Positions 30,729-40,892 of a stretch of DNA of 44,437 nt are shown here, piece after piece. The translations under genes were made by a program, and so were the position numbers. This stretch comes from Alphaproteobacteria bacterium (GTDB lineage Bacteria; Pseudomonadota; Alphaproteobacteria; DSM-16000; Inquilinaceae). Numbering within the stretch: the stretch's first letter is position 1; the number at the start of each line of letters is the position of its first letter. Under the pieces are notes generated by a model. It ran no database searches, was not told where the DNA came from, and saw only the letters and a program-made list of their open reading frames with translations. The stretch covers positions 1-44,437 of the forward strand of contig JANQIX010000051.1 of assembly GCA_028281925.1 (NCBI GenBank), read 5' to 3'.

Positions 30729-31030
30729 TCTCAACCCTGGCTCTCACTCGGCAGCGCTTCGACGTGCCCTGCACCGTCGAAGTGGAGTGCAGCGCGGAAA
30801 GCCTGCATGCCCATGTCGTGTTCGACGACGATGTCGCGATCGGCCCCGGCGACGAAGTGCTGGTGCACGGCGCACCCGTGCGGGTCGGCTTCGGCGAGAG
30901 CCGCGTTATCCGTCGTCAGGCGACCGTCGTGCGGGCAAGCGGTCTGGCGCGGCTGTGGACCCGGCTGACCGGCACCTTCGAAGCAACCGAACTGATGGAT
31001 GTCAGCTTCACCGAGAGGATGACGCTATGA
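30725..31030 (+). CDS. Conserved small protein between puhC and acsF
   Basis: A 101-residue protein without transmembrane segments. It is mostly beta-strand-like with [20 protein letters not shown] in the middle and a C-terminal [14 protein letters not shown] small gene in this position recurs in other purple bacterial puh operons, but I know no assigned function. The ATG at 30725 overlaps the puhC stop, and its own stop overlaps acsF (ATGA), so it is expressed with both. A helper for cyclase or RC assembly is plausible by context only. Confidence 0.8.
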   Translation: MISTLALTRQRFDVPCTVEVECSAESLHAHVVFDDDVAIGPGDEVLVHGAPVRVGFGESRVIRRQATVVRASGLARLWTRLTGTFEATELMDVSFTERMTL

Positions 31031-32091
31031 CCGCAAGCGCACCCCCCCATGCGCCCAACGACACCACGGCAGCGGCCCAGGAAGACACGATCTTAAGTCC
31101 GCGGTTCTACACGACCGATTTCGCGGCCATGGACCGGCTGGATGTCAGCCCAGTCCGCGCGGAATGGGATGCGCTGATCGCCGAGATGGTGAGCGATCCT
31201 AACAAGGGTCACTTCACCCGCACCGACGAATTCGACAACTGCCTTCACCAGCTGTCGCCCGACCTGCGCAAAGAGTTTGTCGACTTTCTCGTCAGCTCGC
31301 TGACGGCGGAATTCTCTGGCTGCGTGCTCTATGCAGAGATCAAGAAGCGCATCACCAATCCCGACATCTATACGCTGTTCAAATGCATGAGCCGGGACGA
31401 AGCGCGTCATGCCGGCTTCATCAACGATGTGCTCAAAGACTTCGATATCGGCGTCGATCTGGGTTTCTTGACCCGGGCCAAGAAATACACGTTCTTCAAG
31501 CCCAAGTTCATTTTCTACGCGACGTATCTTTCCGAGAAGATCGGCTATGCCCGGTACATCTCGATCTACCGCCATCTTGAGCGCAACCCGGATCGGCGCT
31601 TCCATCCGATCTTCAAATGGTTCGAGCAGTGGTGCAATGACGAGTTCCGCCACGGCGAGGCATTCGCACTACTAATGCGCGCCAACCCGCATCTTCTGAG
31701 CGGCCTCAACAAGCTGTGGGTGCGGTTCTTCGTGCTTGCCGTCTTCTGCACCATGTATGTGCGCGACCATGCGCGCCCGGCCTTCCACGATGCCTTGGGC
31801 GTCGACATCACCGAGTACGACTATCAGGTCTTCCGGATCACGTCCGAGATCTCGCGTCAGGTCTTCCCGCTGACACTCGACATCGACGACCCACGCTTCC
31901 GCGCGGGGCTTGAGCGGCTGAACCGGATCGCCGTTGCCATCGCCGAAGCCAAGCGCCGCGGCGGCCTATTCGGCCGGGTGAAGCAGCTCGGGCTGACCGC
32001 GGCGGCGGCGGCGACAATCGGCAGGCTCTACCTGTTGCCGACGAAGCCCAACGCGCTGCCGCAAGACATCCGGCTGGCACCGGCGTGGTAG
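31027..32091 (+). CDS. acsF: Mg-protoporphyrin IX monomethyl ester oxidative cyclase (aerobic)
   Basis: AcsF is the membrane-associated diiron enzyme that closes the isocyclic E ring using O2. The 354-residue protein has the conserved [23 protein letters not shown], and the paired iron-binding motifs DEARHAGF and [10 protein letters not shown] (Glu-x-x-His). The ATG at 31027 overlaps the preceding stop. The C-terminus ends with a basic helix and a short Ala-rich segment. Its anaerobic counterpart BchE is in the same superoperon, so the organism can make bacteriochlorophyll with or without oxygen. Confidence 0.96.
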   Translation: MTASAPPHAPNDTTAAAQEDTILSPRFYTTDFAAMDRLDVSPVRAEWDALIAEMVSDPNKGHFTRTDEFDNCLHQLSPDLRKEFVDFLVSSLTAEFSGCVLYAEIKKRITNPDIYTLFKCMSRDEARHAGFINDVLKDFDIGVDLGFLTRAKKYTFFKPKFIFYATYLSEKIGYARYISIYRHLERNPDRRFHPIFKWFEQWCNDEFRHGEAFALLMRANPHLLSGLNKLWVRFFVLAVFCTMYVRDHARPAFHDALGVDITEYDYQVFRITSEISRQVFPLTLDIDDPRFRAGLERLNRIAVAIAEAKRRGGLFGRVKQLGLTAAAAATIGRLYLLPTKPNALPQDIRLAPAW

Positions 32092-32125
32092 CGGCGGGAA
32101 ACGGGGCGGGGGCGAGGTGACGGCG

Positions 32126-33070
32126 ATGTACGACCATGGTCTACCCGCCCTCTTCGCCGTTTTCGTCTGGTGGTTCAGCACCGGCGCGATCATCTATCTC
32201 AATCACCTGCCGCGCCACACCTTGCGGTGGAGCATGGGCGGCGCGACGGTCTTGTGCGCGCTCTGCCTCTATGGTCTCGCGGAAACGGCGGGCGATGATG
32301 GCGTGTCGGCCGTCTATCTCGCTTTCGTCTTTGGTCTTCTGGCCTGGGGCTGGCACGAGCTCAGCTTCTTCATGGGCTATGTCACCGGTCCGCGCCGCAC
32401 CGCCTGCCCCGCGGGCTACCGCGGCTGGCGCCGTTTCGTGTGCGCGATGCAGGCCGTGCTCTATCACGAGTTGGCGATCGCCGCGACGGCGGTGGGCATC
32501 GTGGCGCTGACCTGGGGCCAACCCAACCAGTTCGGCACCTGGACTTTCCTGGTGCTGTGGTGGATGCGCCAGAACGCCAAGCTGAACGTCTTCCTGGGCG
32601 TGCGCAATTTGAGCGAGGAGTTCGTCCCGGACCACCTGGGATATCTGAAGAGTTTCATGGCGCGAAAGCCCATGAACCTGCTGTTCCCGGTGTCCGTCAC
32701 GGTCTCGACTGTGATCGCCGTAATCCTGGTGGACCGGGCCGTGGACCCGGCCGGCACGGCATTCCAGGCCGTTGGGTTCACCTTCCTCGCCGTGTTGATG
32801 GTGCTGGCGATCCTGGAGCACTGGTTCATGGTGCTGCCGCTGCCGGCGGCCGCGCTGTGGCATTGGGGGCTGAGTTCGCGCCGTGGCCGGGATCGGACGG
32901 ACAGCGATATCGGCAGCGGAGCCGGGCGGACCGCCCAACCTAAGGCGATCGGCGATGCAGCACGGGGACCGGTGCTGCAGGCGACCGGCGCCGTTACGCA
33001 AACACGTCAAGATCACATCAGACCAACCGCGGCGGTCCGGTTCGCTGCCGCAGCGACTGGAATGGAATAG
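32126..33070 (+). CDS. puhE: Photosynthetic complex assembly protein PuhE (DUF3623)
   Basis: A multi-helix membrane protein of the PuhE/DUF3623 family, which modulates RC-LH1 assembly and pigment synthesis in Rhodobacter. From the ATG at 32126 it has 314 residues with about seven hydrophobic helices and the family segments [57 protein letters not shown] and LGYLKSFM. The last ~60 residues are polar, Arg/Thr-rich and probably disordered, an extension beyond the usual family end. GAGGTGA lies 6 bases before ATG 32126; an in-frame GTG at 32117 is the alternative start. Confidence 0.93.
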   Translation: MYDHGLPALFAVFVWWFSTGAIIYLNHLPRHTLRWSMGGATVLCALCLYGLAETAGDDGVSAVYLAFVFGLLAWGWHELSFFMGYVTGPRRTACPAGYRGWRRFVCAMQAVLYHELAIAATAVGIVALTWGQPNQFGTWTFLVLWWMRQNAKLNVFLGVRNLSEEFVPDHLGYLKSFMARKPMNLLFPVSVTVSTVIAVILVDRAVDPAGTAFQAVGFTFLAVLMVLAILEHWFMVLPLPAAALWHWGLSSRRGRDRTDSDIGSGAGRTAQPKAIGDAARGPVLQATGAVTQTRQDHIRPTAAVRFAAAATGME

Positions 33071-33125
33071 CGACCCGGCGGACGGCGACAAGCCGTTACC
33101 GCCACAGACCAGACGGAGGGACGTC

Positions 33126-34346
33126 ATGGACCATGAGGCCTTTTTCCGGCAACAGCTCGACGGACTTCGCGCCGAGGGCCGCTATCGCATCTTTGCCGAG
33201 CTGGAGCGCAGGTCGGGATCGTTCCCGAAGGCGACCCGCTATGACGGCGACGACCAGTCCGAGGTCACGGTCTGGTGCTCCAACGACTATCTGGGCATGG
33301 GCCAGAACCCCGCGGTGATCGACGCCATGCACAAGGCGCTCGACAAGTGCGGCGCCGGCGCCGGCGGCACGCGCAACATCTCCGGCACCAACCACTATCA
33401 TGTGCTACTGGAGCGCGAGCTGGCCGACCTGCACGGCAAAGAGGCAGCGCTCTTGTTCACCTCGGGCTATGTCTCCAACTGGGCGGCGCTGGGCACGATC
33501 GCTTCCAAGCTGCCCAAATGCGTTGTGTTCTCCGACGCCCTGAACCACGCGTCGATGATCGAGGGCATCCGCCAGAGCCGGGCCGAAAAGCACCTCTTCG
33601 CCCATAACGATCCGGAGGATCTGGATCGCAAGCTGGCGCAGGTGGAGCCGGGGCGCGCCAAGTTGGTGGCCTTCGAGTCCGTCTATTCGATGGACGGCGA
33701 TATCGCGCCGATCGCCGAAATCTGTGATGTCGCCGACAAGCACGGCGCCATGACCTATCTGGACGAGGTCCATGCGGTCGGCCTCTACGGTCCGCGCGGC
33801 GGCGGCGTTGCCGAGCGGGAAGGGCTGGTGCACCGTCTCAGTCTTATCGAAGGCACGCTCGGCAAGGCCTTCGGGGTGGTCGGCGGCTACATCGCCGCGT
33901 CGACGGCGCTCTGCGACTTCGTCCGCTCCTTCGCCAGCGGCTTCATCTTCACGACCGCCCTGCCGCCCGCCATCGCGGCCGGCGCGCTGACGTCGATCCG
34001 CCATCTGAAGACCAGCGATGCGGAGCGTCTCACCCAGCGCGACAGGGTCGCGAAGGTCCGAGCCAGGCTCGATGCCGCCGGGATCCCGCATCTCCGCAAC
34101 CCCAGCCACATCGTGCCGGTGATGGTCGGCGACCCGATCATCTGCAAGCAGATCACTGACACGCTGCTGCGCGACTGGTCGATCTATGTCCAGCCGATCA
34201 ACTATCCGACCGTGCCGCGCGGTACGGAACGGCTGCGTATCACCCCGGGTCCGCTGCATTCGGACGCCGACATCGATTATCTGATGGAAGCGTTGACGAC
34301 CATCTGGGCGCGCCTGGGCGATATGCAGAAATGTGCCGCCGAATAG
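33126..34346 (+). CDS. hemA: 5-aminolevulinate synthase
   Basis: HemA condenses glycine with succinyl-CoA to 5-aminolevulinate, the first tetrapyrrole step in alphaproteobacteria. The 406-residue PLP enzyme shows [14 protein letters not shown], the Gly-rich [53 protein letters not shown] and the PLP lysine in [20 protein letters not shown] precedes the ATG. The gene sits inside the superoperon, so precursor supply is tied to photosystem synthesis. A separate housekeeping hemA elsewhere would be common but is outside this window. Confidence 0.97.
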   Translation: MDHEAFFRQQLDGLRAEGRYRIFAELERRSGSFPKATRYDGDDQSEVTVWCSNDYLGMGQNPAVIDAMHKALDKCGAGAGGTRNISGTNHYHVLLERELADLHGKEAALLFTSGYVSNWAALGTIASKLPKCVVFSDALNHASMIEGIRQSRAEKHLFAHNDPEDLDRKLAQVEPGRAKLVAFESVYSMDGDIAPIAEICDVADKHGAMTYLDEVHAVGLYGPRGGGVAEREGLVHRLSLIEGTLGKAFGVVGGYIAASTALCDFVRSFASGFIFTTALPPAIAAGALTSIRHLKTSDAERLTQRDRVAKVRARLDAAGIPHLRNPSHIVPVMVGDPIICKQITDTLLRDWSIYVQPINYPTVPRGTERLRITPGPLHSDADIDYLMEALTTIWARLGDMQKCAAE

Positions 34347-34377
34347 GCGGCAGACGGACTGAGCAGCCCGGTCGCAT

Positions 34378-34396
34378 GGCGGCGGTTACCGCCGCC
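34378..34396. repeat. GC-rich 19-bp palindrome between hemA and bchE
   Basis: GGCGGCGGT-T-ACCGCCGCC, perfect arms of nine bases around one T. It lies in the 94-bp hemA-bchE gap. It may fold as an mRNA hairpin that limits read-through or processes the transcript, or act as an operator for bchE. No T-run follows. Confidence 0.45.
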
Positions 34397-34440
34397 GCCG
34401 GCGATCGGCACGCCAACTGACAGAGCATGGAGTCCGGCCG

Positions 34441-36126
34441 ATGCGCATCGTGCTGATCCACCCCAACTACCATTCCGGTGGGGCCGAGATTGCCGGCAAT
34501 TGGCCGCCGGCCTGGGTCGCCTATCTGGCCGGTGCGCTGAAATCGGCAGGGTACACCGACCTGCGCTTCATCGACGCGATGACCAACAAGCTGTCCGACG
34601 ATGACGTGCGCGCCATGCTGGCTGAGGAAAGGCCGGATGTGATCGCCGCAACGGCGATCACGCCGTCCATCTACAAGGCCGAACGGCTGCTGCAGATCGC
34701 CAAGGAAATGCACCCCGATGCGGTGACCGTGCTGGGCGGCATCCATGCGACTTTCATGTACCAGCAGGTGTTGAGCGAAGCCCCGTGGATCGATGTGATC
34801 GTGCGCGGCGAGGGGGAGACGATCTTCACCGACCTGGTGCGCACCGTTGACGAAGGCGGCTGGCCCGTAGCGCGCGACGAGATCGAGGGGCTCGCGTTCC
34901 GCGACGGCGAGCGCATCGTCGCCACCAAGGCCTCCCCGACCATCAAGGATCTCGACGCCATCACGCCCGACTGGAGCGTGCTGGAGTGGGAGAAGTACAT
35001 CTACATCCCCATGAACACCCGCGTGGCCATTCCCAACATGGCGCGCGGCTGCCCGTTCACGTGTTCCTTCTGCTCTCAGTGGAAGTTCTGGCGGGACTAC
35101 CGCATCCGCGACCCGAAGAAGGTGGTCGACGAGATCGAGGCCCTGGTGCGCGATCACGACGTCGGCTTCTTCATCCTTGCCGACGAGGAGCCGACGATCA
35201 ATCGCAAGAAGTTCGTCGCCTTCTGCGAGGAGCTGATCGCCCGCGGCCTGCCGAAGAAGATCCTCTGGGGCATCAACACGCGCGTGACCGACATCCTGCG
35301 TGACGAGGCGCTGCTGCCGTTCTATCGCGAGGCCGGGCTGATCCACGTCTCGCTGGGGACCGAGGCGGCGGCGCAGTTGAAGCTCGACCGCTTCAACAAA
35401 GAGACGACGGTGGCCCAGAACAAGAAGGCGGTTCAGTTGCTGCGCGACGCCGGCATCGTCGTCGAGGCGCAATTCATCGTCGGCCTGGAGAACGAGACTC
35501 TCGAGACCCTGGAAGAGACGTATCGGATGGCCATGGACTGGAAGCCCGACATGGCCAACTGGGCGATGTACACGCCCTGGCCGTTCTCCAACCTTTTCCG
35601 CGAGCTGGGCGACAAGGTCGAGGTCTTCGACTTCGAGAAGTACAACTTCGTCACGCCGATCATGAAGCCGGAGGCGATCGATCGGACCGAGCTGCTCGAC
35701 GGCACGATGAAGAACTACCGCCGCTTCTACATGCACAAGACGTTCTTCTCGTACCCCTGGACACGGGACCGCCAGCGGCGGCGCTATCTCTTGGGCTGCC
35801 TCAAGGCGTTCCTGAAGTCGAGCTTCCAGCGCAAGTTCTACGATCTCGGCCGGGTTGGATATTGGGGCCCGCAGTCGAAGAAGAAGGTCGACTTCCATTT
35901 CGACGAGAGCCGCAACCGCACGGCGGCCGCCCGCATGGACGATTGGGAGGCGCTGGCCGACCGGTCGCGCAAGGCCACCGGCCACCAGGCGGCCCCATCG
36001 CTCGAGGCCATCAAGGCCTGTGGCGGCGGCGGCCAGCTGACCGACGAGATGATGGACGGCCTAGTCCTGCATGACGACGAGGTGGCCAACCGCGACGAGA
36101 CGCGGGTGCGCGAGCCGGCGGAATAG
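34441..36126 (+). CDS. bchE: Anaerobic Mg-protoporphyrin IX monomethyl ester cyclase
   Basis: BchE is a cobalamin-dependent radical SAM enzyme that forms ring E from water-derived oxygen under anoxia. The 561-residue protein has an N-terminal B12-binding-like domain ([41 protein letters not shown]), then the cluster motif [18 protein letters not shown] (Cys-x3-Cys-x2-Cys) and the family's [14 protein letters not shown] and [11 protein letters not shown] segments. It lies 94 bp after hemA with a palindrome in between and is followed 16 bp later by bchJ. Confidence 0.97.
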   Translation: MRIVLIHPNYHSGGAEIAGNWPPAWVAYLAGALKSAGYTDLRFIDAMTNKLSDDDVRAMLAEERPDVIAATAITPSIYKAERLLQIAKEMHPDAVTVLGGIHATFMYQQVLSEAPWIDVIVRGEGETIFTDLVRTVDEGGWPVARDEIEGLAFRDGERIVATKASPTIKDLDAITPDWSVLEWEKYIYIPMNTRVAIPNMARGCPFTCSFCSQWKFWRDYRIRDPKKVVDEIEALVRDHDVGFFILADEEPTINRKKFVAFCEELIARGLPKKILWGINTRVTDILRDEALLPFYREAGLIHVSLGTEAAAQLKLDRFNKETTVAQNKKAVQLLRDAGIVVEAQFIVGLENETLETLEETYRMAMDWKPDMANWAMYTPWPFSNLFRELGDKVEVFDFEKYNFVTPIMKPEAIDRTELLDGTMKNYRRFYMHKTFFSYPWTRDRQRRRYLLGCLKAFLKSSFQRKFYDLGRVGYWGPQSKKKVDFHFDESRNRTAAARMDDWEALADRSRKATGHQAAPSLEAIKACGGGGQLTDEMMDGLVLHDDEVANRDETRVREPAE

Positions 36127-36142
36127 CGGTGCCGATCACCGA

Positions 36143-36772
36143 ATGACCGGAATGGCTGTCGCGGCGCAAGCGCACGGCGAGCCCCAGGCGCGCATCGGTC
36201 CCAACGCCATCATCCAGGTGGCGGAGGCCCTTCGGCACTGTCTGGGGCCGGCCGATGCGTCACGCCTATTCGATGCCGCCGGCCTCGCTGGCTGGTTCGC
36301 GGACCCTCCGACCGACATGGTCGACGAAGCATGCGTGACGGCTCTGCACGGTGTGGTGCGGGATCGGCTGGATGTGGAGACCGCAGCCGCCGTGTTCCAG
36401 GATGCCGGGCGGCGGACCGCCGACTATCTGCTGGCACACCGCATCCCGCGCCCCGTCCAGCCCGTGCTGAAATGGTTCCCGCCCAGCATGGCCAGCCGCA
36501 TTCTTCTAGCCGCCATCACCCGGCATAGCTGGACCTTTGCCGGCAGCGGCCGGTTCGCCGTGTTGCCGGGACGGCCGCTCAAGGTCAGCATAGAGGGCTG
36601 CCCGTTGTGCGGAGGGGCCGCAAGCGCGACGCCGCAATGCGCCTATTATGCCGGCACGTTCGAGAGGCTCTATCGCGTGCTGGTCAGCCGGCGGACCGTG
36701 GTTACCGAGACGGCCTGCCAGGCCCTTGGCGATCGGGCTTGCGAGTTCACGCTCGACTGGTCGCGCCGCTGA
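36143..36772 (+). CDS. bchJ: BchJ, V4R-domain protein of bacteriochlorophyll synthesis
   Basis: BchJ has a 4-vinyl-reductase-like (V4R) domain and is thought to help supply or channel porphyrin substrate rather than to be the main divinyl reductase. The 209-residue protein has the N-terminal ARIGPNAIIQVAEAL, a central HSWTFAGSGRF, and the Cys-rich V4R end IEGCPLCGG...PQCAYYAGTFERLY and TETACQALGDRACEFTL. The start is between ATG 36143 and 36152; no strong ribosome-binding site is visible. It is the last gene of the plus-strand superoperon and converges with pufC. Confidence 0.92.
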   Translation: MTGMAVAAQAHGEPQARIGPNAIIQVAEALRHCLGPADASRLFDAAGLAGWFADPPTDMVDEACVTALHGVVRDRLDVETAAAVFQDAGRRTADYLLAHRIPRPVQPVLKWFPPSMASRILLAAITRHSWTFAGSGRFAVLPGRPLKVSIEGCPLCGGAASATPQCAYYAGTFERLYRVLVSRRTVVTETACQALGDRACEFTLDWSRR

Positions 36773-36797
36773 CGTCCGACAGCTTCAGGAAAAGGAA

Positions 36798-36829
36798 AGA
36801 GCGGTGGGGGCGGGAGACCCAACCGCTCT
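36798..36829 (-). terminator. Convergent hairpin terminator between bchJ and pufC
   Basis: Arms AGAGCGGT (36798-36805) and ACCGCTCT (36822-36829), extended by an inner GGG/CCC. On the minus strand the stem is followed by TTTCCTTTTCC, as expected for an intrinsic terminator of the puf operon. The plus side lacks a T-run, so it is likely weaker for the bchJ transcript. Confidence 0.65.
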
Positions 36830-36873
36830 GCTGACCACGCCGGAGCATCGGCCGGGGTATCGGTCGCGCCGGA

Positions 36874-37992
36874 TTACTCCGCGGCCGGATCCGGTTCTTC
36901 TTCGACCGGTTCGTCTGCCGCAGGCTCGTCGGCGGCGGGTTCATCCGCCGGCTCTTCCATTGCGGCGGTTTCCTCCGGCCTTTGGGCCAGCGAGGGAAAT
37001 TCCGGCAACATGCTCTGGCCCAGGAGCGGCTGGTTGATGCCCTGGTGACAGGTTCCGCAGTTCACCTTGGCCACGTCGCCCAGCGGCCCCAGCCGCTCGT
37101 CGGGGAACAACGAGGTCAGCGGCAGAAGATGGTCTTCGTTCAGGGAGCGGACCATCTGGATACCGTGCCAAGCGGTGATCCGCTGCGGTGTGCTGTGCTC
37201 CCACGATGCCATGGCGCGGGTGTTGTGGCAGAAGGTGCAGTTGACCCCCAGCGACTGCGACATGTGGATCATCAGAGCGTAGGTGCGCTCGGTCTCCTGG
37301 ATCGAAACGCCCGGCGTCTCCGGCAAAGCCGTGCGCGGCTCGACGCGTATGGACTCCGTTCCACCCAGCAGGGGCGTAAATGGATCGTACGGCAGCGACG
37401 TCATTCCCACCGCGGCGGCCGCGATGTTCTGCCCCTGCCGACTGGCGGCGAACCCTGCCGCCTGGGGCGGCCCTTCTTCAGTAAACCAGATCTCCGATGG
37501 TATCGGCTGCCCGCGGTGGCAGGTGTAGCAAGTAACGCCGGTGTCGCCGACATGGTCCCCCCAGTCTTCATTGATGGCCCACGTCATCTCCAACATCTGG
37601 CGCGCAATCACTTTGGTATAGACCTCATCGGACGCAAGGTTTTCCAGGTTGTGGCAGTAGCCGCAGTCTCCGTCCGGCACGATCCATTCGGTGATCGACG
37701 TCATCAGTCGAAGGAACTGGTCTTCCGGAAGATGGCCGAGAACCTGCAGGTTCTCGTAGAATTCGCCTGCCGGCGGCAGATCCGACGGCGCCCACGGATA
37801 GATCGCTTCCGGCGCCTGATGCAGTGCCACCAGCGCTGCTTCCATGCGCGGGTTGTCGACCTGCTCCATGGCGAGGCCACGATATCCGACCTGTTCTGCC
37901 ACCACCGGCGGCCGGTCCCAACCCGCGGTGACCAGCATCGCGACCGTCAGGAACAGGCCGACAATGGCTGCGAATGCGAGGCCGATCTTCAT
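36874..37992 (-). CDS. pufC: Reaction centre tetraheme cytochrome c subunit
   Basis: PufC is bound on the periplasmic side of the reaction centre and re-reduces the oxidised special pair. The 372-residue protein has four haem-binding motifs, CGYCH (110), CYTCH (155), CTFCH (252) and CGTCH (312), in two pairs as in the family. The N-terminal hydrophobic segment (about 4-24) has no lipobox Cys, so it is probably an uncleaved membrane anchor rather than a lipoprotein. The last ~34 residues are an acidic Glu/Asp/Pro/Ala repeat ([14 protein letters not shown]). The start overlaps the pufM stop by 4 bases. Confidence 0.96.
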   Translation of the reverse strand: MKIGLAFAAIVGLFLTVAMLVTAGWDRPPVVAEQVGYRGLAMEQVDNPRMEAALVALHQAPEAIYPWAPSDLPPAGEFYENLQVLGHLPEDQFLRLMTSITEWIVPDGDCGYCHNLENLASDEVYTKVIARQMLEMTWAINEDWGDHVGDTGVTCYTCHRGQPIPSEIWFTEEGPPQAAGFAASRQGQNIAAAAVGMTSLPYDPFTPLLGGTESIRVEPRTALPETPGVSIQETERTYALMIHMSQSLGVNCTFCHNTRAMASWEHSTPQRITAWHGIQMVRSLNEDHLLPLTSLFPDERLGPLGDVAKVNCGTCHQGINQPLLGQSMLPEFPSLAQRPEETAAMEEPADEPAADEPAADEPVEEEPDPAAE

Positions 37993-38972
37993 TGCCCCAT
38001 CTCCGAAATCGCTGCCGGATCCGCCAAGTCGGGATAGATCTGCGGGTACGGCGGCGCGAATTCATGCTTGACGGCCCAGAGGTACCAGTTGTCGACGACC
38101 GTGCCGCTCAACAGGATCCCGATACCGCCGGTCAGCGGCGTGAGAACCGCGAACCACCAGGCCCAGCGATGGATAGACTCCATGGTGGCGTTGAAGCCCA
38201 TGGTCCAGCGCCAGAACAGCGCGGCCCGCTCGCTGGCCGTGCCGCGGTCGGTGATCTGCTCGATCTCCCGTTCGCCGCCGAAGCGGCTGACGGCCAGGAT
38301 CGTCGCCCCGTGCATAGCGAACAGCAGCACCGAGCCGTAGAGGAAGACGATCGAAAGCGCGTGGAACGGGTTGTAGTAGAGGTTGCCGTACCGGATCGAG
38401 AACGCCGTCGTCCAGTCCAGGTGCGGGAAGATGCCGAACGGGACCGCTTCCGCCCAGCTGCCCATCAGGACCGGGCGGATGAAGCCCAGCACCAGATAGA
38501 GAAAGATGGCCGACGCGAAGGCCCAGGCGATGTGGGTGCCAAGGCCCAGTTCGATCGCGCGCCGATAGGTGCGGATCCACCACAAGAAGATCGACGCCGT
38601 CAGGAAGAAGCCGGCCAGCAGCCACCAGCCGCCCTCAGCCAGTGGTGGCAGCACGGCGAGGCCGTATTCCGGTCCCGGCGGCTCGAGCGCCAGCCACGGC
38701 AGCTGGCGGATGAACTGGACCGGATCCCAGTTCACCGATGCCCACATGTTCAGCCCGATGATCTCGATCGCGATGAAGCCGCAGAGCAGCGAGGCGAGGC
38801 CTGTCCACCCGAGATAGATGGGACCGAGCTGAGCATTGCCGAGCTTGCCGAGCCAGTAGGCGATAATCGGCTTGCCGATACGGTCGGCCCGTCTGGCGGG
38901 TAGAGGAACGCCCAGATCCGGTGTGCTGCGGACGACCTGCACGCGGGTGAAGATGTTTTGATATTCCGCCAT
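37989..38972 (-). CDS. pufM: Reaction centre M subunit
   Basis: PufM and PufL form the membrane core of the type II reaction centre that binds the special pair, accessory bacteriochlorophylls, bacteriopheophytins, QA and the non-haem iron. The 327-residue protein has five transmembrane helices. Ligand segments include [16 protein letters not shown], the special-pair His of [26 protein letters not shown] (iron His), the Glu-bearing [17 protein letters not shown] loop (iron Glu) and [14 protein letters not shown] (iron His, QA site). It is 14 bp downstream of pufL and overlaps pufC. Confidence 0.97.
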   Translation of the reverse strand: MAEYQNIFTRVQVVRSTPDLGVPLPARRADRIGKPIIAYWLGKLGNAQLGPIYLGWTGLASLLCGFIAIEIIGLNMWASVNWDPVQFIRQLPWLALEPPGPEYGLAVLPPLAEGGWWLLAGFFLTASIFLWWIRTYRRAIELGLGTHIAWAFASAIFLYLVLGFIRPVLMGSWAEAVPFGIFPHLDWTTAFSIRYGNLYYNPFHALSIVFLYGSVLLFAMHGATILAVSRFGGEREIEQITDRGTASERAALFWRWTMGFNATMESIHRWAWWFAVLTPLTGGIGILLSGTVVDNWYLWAVKHEFAPPYPQIYPDLADPAAISEMGQ

Positions 38973-38986
38973 GACCGCCCCCAGGG

Positions 38987-39811
38987 CTACGACCAGATCG
39001 GGAGTTCAAGCCACCAGTTCCACCATTCCGGCCAGCTGCGGGTCCACATCGGTCCGCTGATCACGATGCAGACCGCGCTCCAGAAGCCCGCCGAAAGCGC
39101 AAGGAACAGGCCCATGCGGTGGATACCGAGCGTCCCGACCGAATAGCCGATGAAATCCCGAAAGAAGGTGTCTTCGTATTCCGGCGTCCTGACCGTCTTG
39201 CCCTTGCCGGGATTGCTGGCGGACAGGATCAGCCCACCGTGCATCGCCAGGGCGAGCGTGGTGGTGAAGAAGAATGTGACGCCCAGCATGTGCGCCGGGT
39301 TGTAGTGGAAATGCAGGTACTGATAGCCAACGTTCGACACCCAATCGAGGTGACTGAAGATGCCGTAGGGGAAGCCATGCCCCCATGCGCCGAGCAGCAC
39401 CGGTCGGATGACGACCAGCGTGACATAGGCGAAGATCGCAACGCCGAAGGCGACCGGCACGTGATACCCGATGCCCAGCTTGCGGGAGATCTCCACCTCG
39501 CGCAGCGCCCATGAGACGAAGGCGCCGATGGCGCAGATGGTGATGAGCTGCCACAACCCGCCTTCCTTCAGCGGCGCCAGGGCAAGGCCATAGCTGATGT
39601 CCGGCGGGGCGATGCTGATCAGCCAGATATTCCAGGTGGGTCCCAAAGCCGCGCCGTAAAGGATCAACAGCGTGCCGAGAACGGCGAAGAAGATCGTCGT
39701 CACCCCGAAGAAGCCGCAATAGAACGGCCCGACCCAGAAATCGAACAGGTCACCGCCGATCAGCGTGCCTCCGCGCACGCGGTACTTTCTCTCAAAACTC
39801 AGCATGGCCAT
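38987..39811 (-). CDS. pufL: Reaction centre L subunit
   Basis: PufL is the partner of PufM and carries the QB site. The 274-residue protein has five transmembrane helices and the family start [20 protein letters not shown]. Ligand segments are [27 protein letters not shown] (accessory and special-pair His), [10 protein letters not shown] (iron His), [24 protein letters not shown] (QB site and iron His). Two starts compete: ATG 39811 (GGAGG 8 bases upstream) and ATG 39805. It is preceded by a 129-bp gap with a strong hairpin. Confidence 0.97.
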   Translation of the reverse strand: MAMLSFERKYRVRGGTLIGGDLFDFWVGPFYCGFFGVTTIFFAVLGTLLILYGAALGPTWNIWLISIAPPDISYGLALAPLKEGGLWQLITICAIGAFVSWALREVEISRKLGIGYHVPVAFGVAIFAYVTLVVIRPVLLGAWGHGFPYGIFSHLDWVSNVGYQYLHFHYNPAHMLGVTFFFTTTLALAMHGGLILSASNPGKGKTVRTPEYEDTFFRDFIGYSVGTLGIHRMGLFLALSAGFWSAVCIVISGPMWTRSWPEWWNWWLELPIWS

Positions 39812-39867
39812 GGCAGCATCCTCCGGCGGGGCGACTCACATCCGATCGCCTCGGCCGCCTCTCGACG

Positions 39868-39913
39868 GGTGGGGCAGGGCCGGGACGCTATCCCGGCAAC
39901 TGCCTCGCCCACC
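39868..39913 (-). other. pufA-pufL intercistronic mRNA hairpin
   Basis: Inner stem GCCGGGA (39879-39885) with TCCCGGC (39891-39897) around a 5-base loop, plus outer arms GGTGGG-GCAG and CTGC-GCCCACC. In Rhodobacter a hairpin in this position protects the pufBA segment from 3' decay, giving excess LH1 over RC; the same role is likely here. It has no T-run. Confidence 0.75.
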
Positions 39914-39940
39914 AACATGCGACCGAGGGCTCGGCCCCGC

Positions 39941-40138
39941 CTATGTGAGCGGATTTGGCACTACCGAGGTGATATGCGTCGCAGCGTCGGCGGCTCCGGC
40001 TGCAGACGGACCTTCCAGCCAGTTGAACCGGTTGGTGCTGAGCAGGATGAAGTGGATCAGCAACGCCAGAACGAACAGGAAGGTACCCAGCGCCACCAGC
40101 ACGCGGCGCGGATCGAAGATAAGCCAGACCTTCCACAT
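39941..40138 (-). CDS. pufA: LH1 alpha polypeptide
   Basis: A 65-residue antenna polypeptide with [20 protein letters not shown], the single transmembrane helix, the bacteriochlorophyll-binding His29 ([11 protein letters not shown]) and Trp40 in RFNWLEG, close to the R. rubrum pattern. The C-terminal periplasmic tail after WLEG is about 23 residues, Ala-rich and longer than in R. rubrum. It lies 24 bp after pufB with GGAGGAG immediately upstream, and before the stabilising hairpin. Confidence 0.97.
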   Translation of the reverse strand: MWKVWLIFDPRRVLVALGTFLFVLALLIHFILLSTNRFNWLEGPSAAGAADAATHITSVVPNPLT

Positions 40139-40162
40139 TTTGTGCTCCTCCTGAGCTATCGG

Positions 40163-40387
40163 CTACGTGAGCTGGGACGCGAGTTGGATCACCCTCTGCG
40201 CGCCGTCGATGACGGACGCATAGCCTTCCTCGCCGGGCAGCCAGGGACGCCAGACCCAGGCCAGGATGTGGGCGAGAACGGCAATCACAGTGAAGATGAC
40301 GAAGCTTGACATGAAGATGCTGTGGAATTCCTTGGCTTCTTCTTCTGTCAATCCCGAGAGGGAGCCCTGCCGATCAACATCTGCCAT
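40163..40387 (-). CDS. pufB: LH1 beta polypeptide with C-terminal extension
   Basis: The 74-residue beta subunit pairs with PufA around the reaction centre. It has [20 protein letters not shown] with His22, the transmembrane helix, the bacteriochlorophyll ligand His40 ([14 protein letters not shown]) and the usual GEEGY. LH1 beta normally ends about there (R. rubrum, 54 residues); here about 18 more residues follow ([18 protein letters not shown]), with a helix-like, amphipathic pattern on the periplasmic side. GGAG precedes the ATG. Confidence 0.96.
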   Translation of the reverse strand: MADVDRQGSLSGLTEEEAKEFHSIFMSSFVIFTVIAVLAHILAWVWRPWLPGEEGYASVIDGAQRVIQLASQLT

Positions 40388-40527
40388 AGTGCTCTACTCC
40401 AGATTGGGCCTTTCGGCCGTTGCCGCGCACCTCCCGCGCGGTTGGGACCGTCGTGACACGATGGCCACGACCGGCATTTCGCTCCGGCAGCGTCGCACGC
40501 GCGGCTGGCGAGAAATCTCCTGGCTCT

Positions 40528-40779
40528 CTACCTCATCAGGGAGAGCGGGAAGCTCATATCCGCCGTCTCTTTTGCCTCGGCGACGATCGACCGAAGATTG
40601 AAGTGGCGTGACGGATCGCGACGCCAGGTCTTCGGCAGCAGCAACGAGACCACCGCTTCGACCAGGAAGAAGATGAGAGCGACTATGAAGATCAGGCGAA
40701 ATTCGCTGCGGTCCCGCCTCTCCGGCTCAACCGTCGTGGGACCATGGAGCCCTTCTGTGTGCAGAGCCATTTCAGCCAT
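40528..40779 (-). CDS. PufQ-like small membrane protein
   Basis: An 83-residue protein from the ATG at 40779, which has GGAGG about 8 bases upstream. It has a polar N-terminus, one hydrophobic helix (EFRLIFIVALIFFLVEAVVSLLLP) and a basic C-terminal part (KTWRRDPSRHFNLRSIVAEA). Position between bchZ and pufB, size and single helix match PufQ, which promotes bacteriochlorophyll synthesis and assembly. Sequence resemblance to Rhodobacter PufQ is weak, so the name is withheld. It could be a distinct protein that has taken the same place. Confidence 0.6.
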   Translation of the reverse strand: MAEMALHTEGLHGPTTVEPERRDRSEFRLIFIVALIFFLVEAVVSLLLPKTWRRDPSRHFNLRSIVAEAKETADMSFPLSLMR

Positions 40780-40876
40780 TGCCGTGTCCTCCCGATAAGG
40801 GGCCTGTCGACCGGTGTCGCGCTCTGTCCGCGCGATGGGGTTCGCCTGGGCGCGCGACGCCTCGGCGAATACGCTG

Positions 40877-40892
40877 CCCCGGTGCACCGGGG
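40877..40892. repeat. Perfect 16-bp palindrome between bchZ and the pufQ-like gene
   Basis: CCCCGGTGCACCGGGG lies 29 bp downstream of the bchZ stop and about 100 bp upstream of the pufQ-like gene. It may be an mRNA processing hairpin, a weak terminator or an operator for puf. No T-run follows on the minus strand. Confidence 0.45.

Noticed and set aside
34240..35985. Minus-strand open frame (581 residues) opposite bchE
   Set aside because: Antisense to a complete BchE with its cluster motif; composition is His/Arg/Leu-biased without domains.
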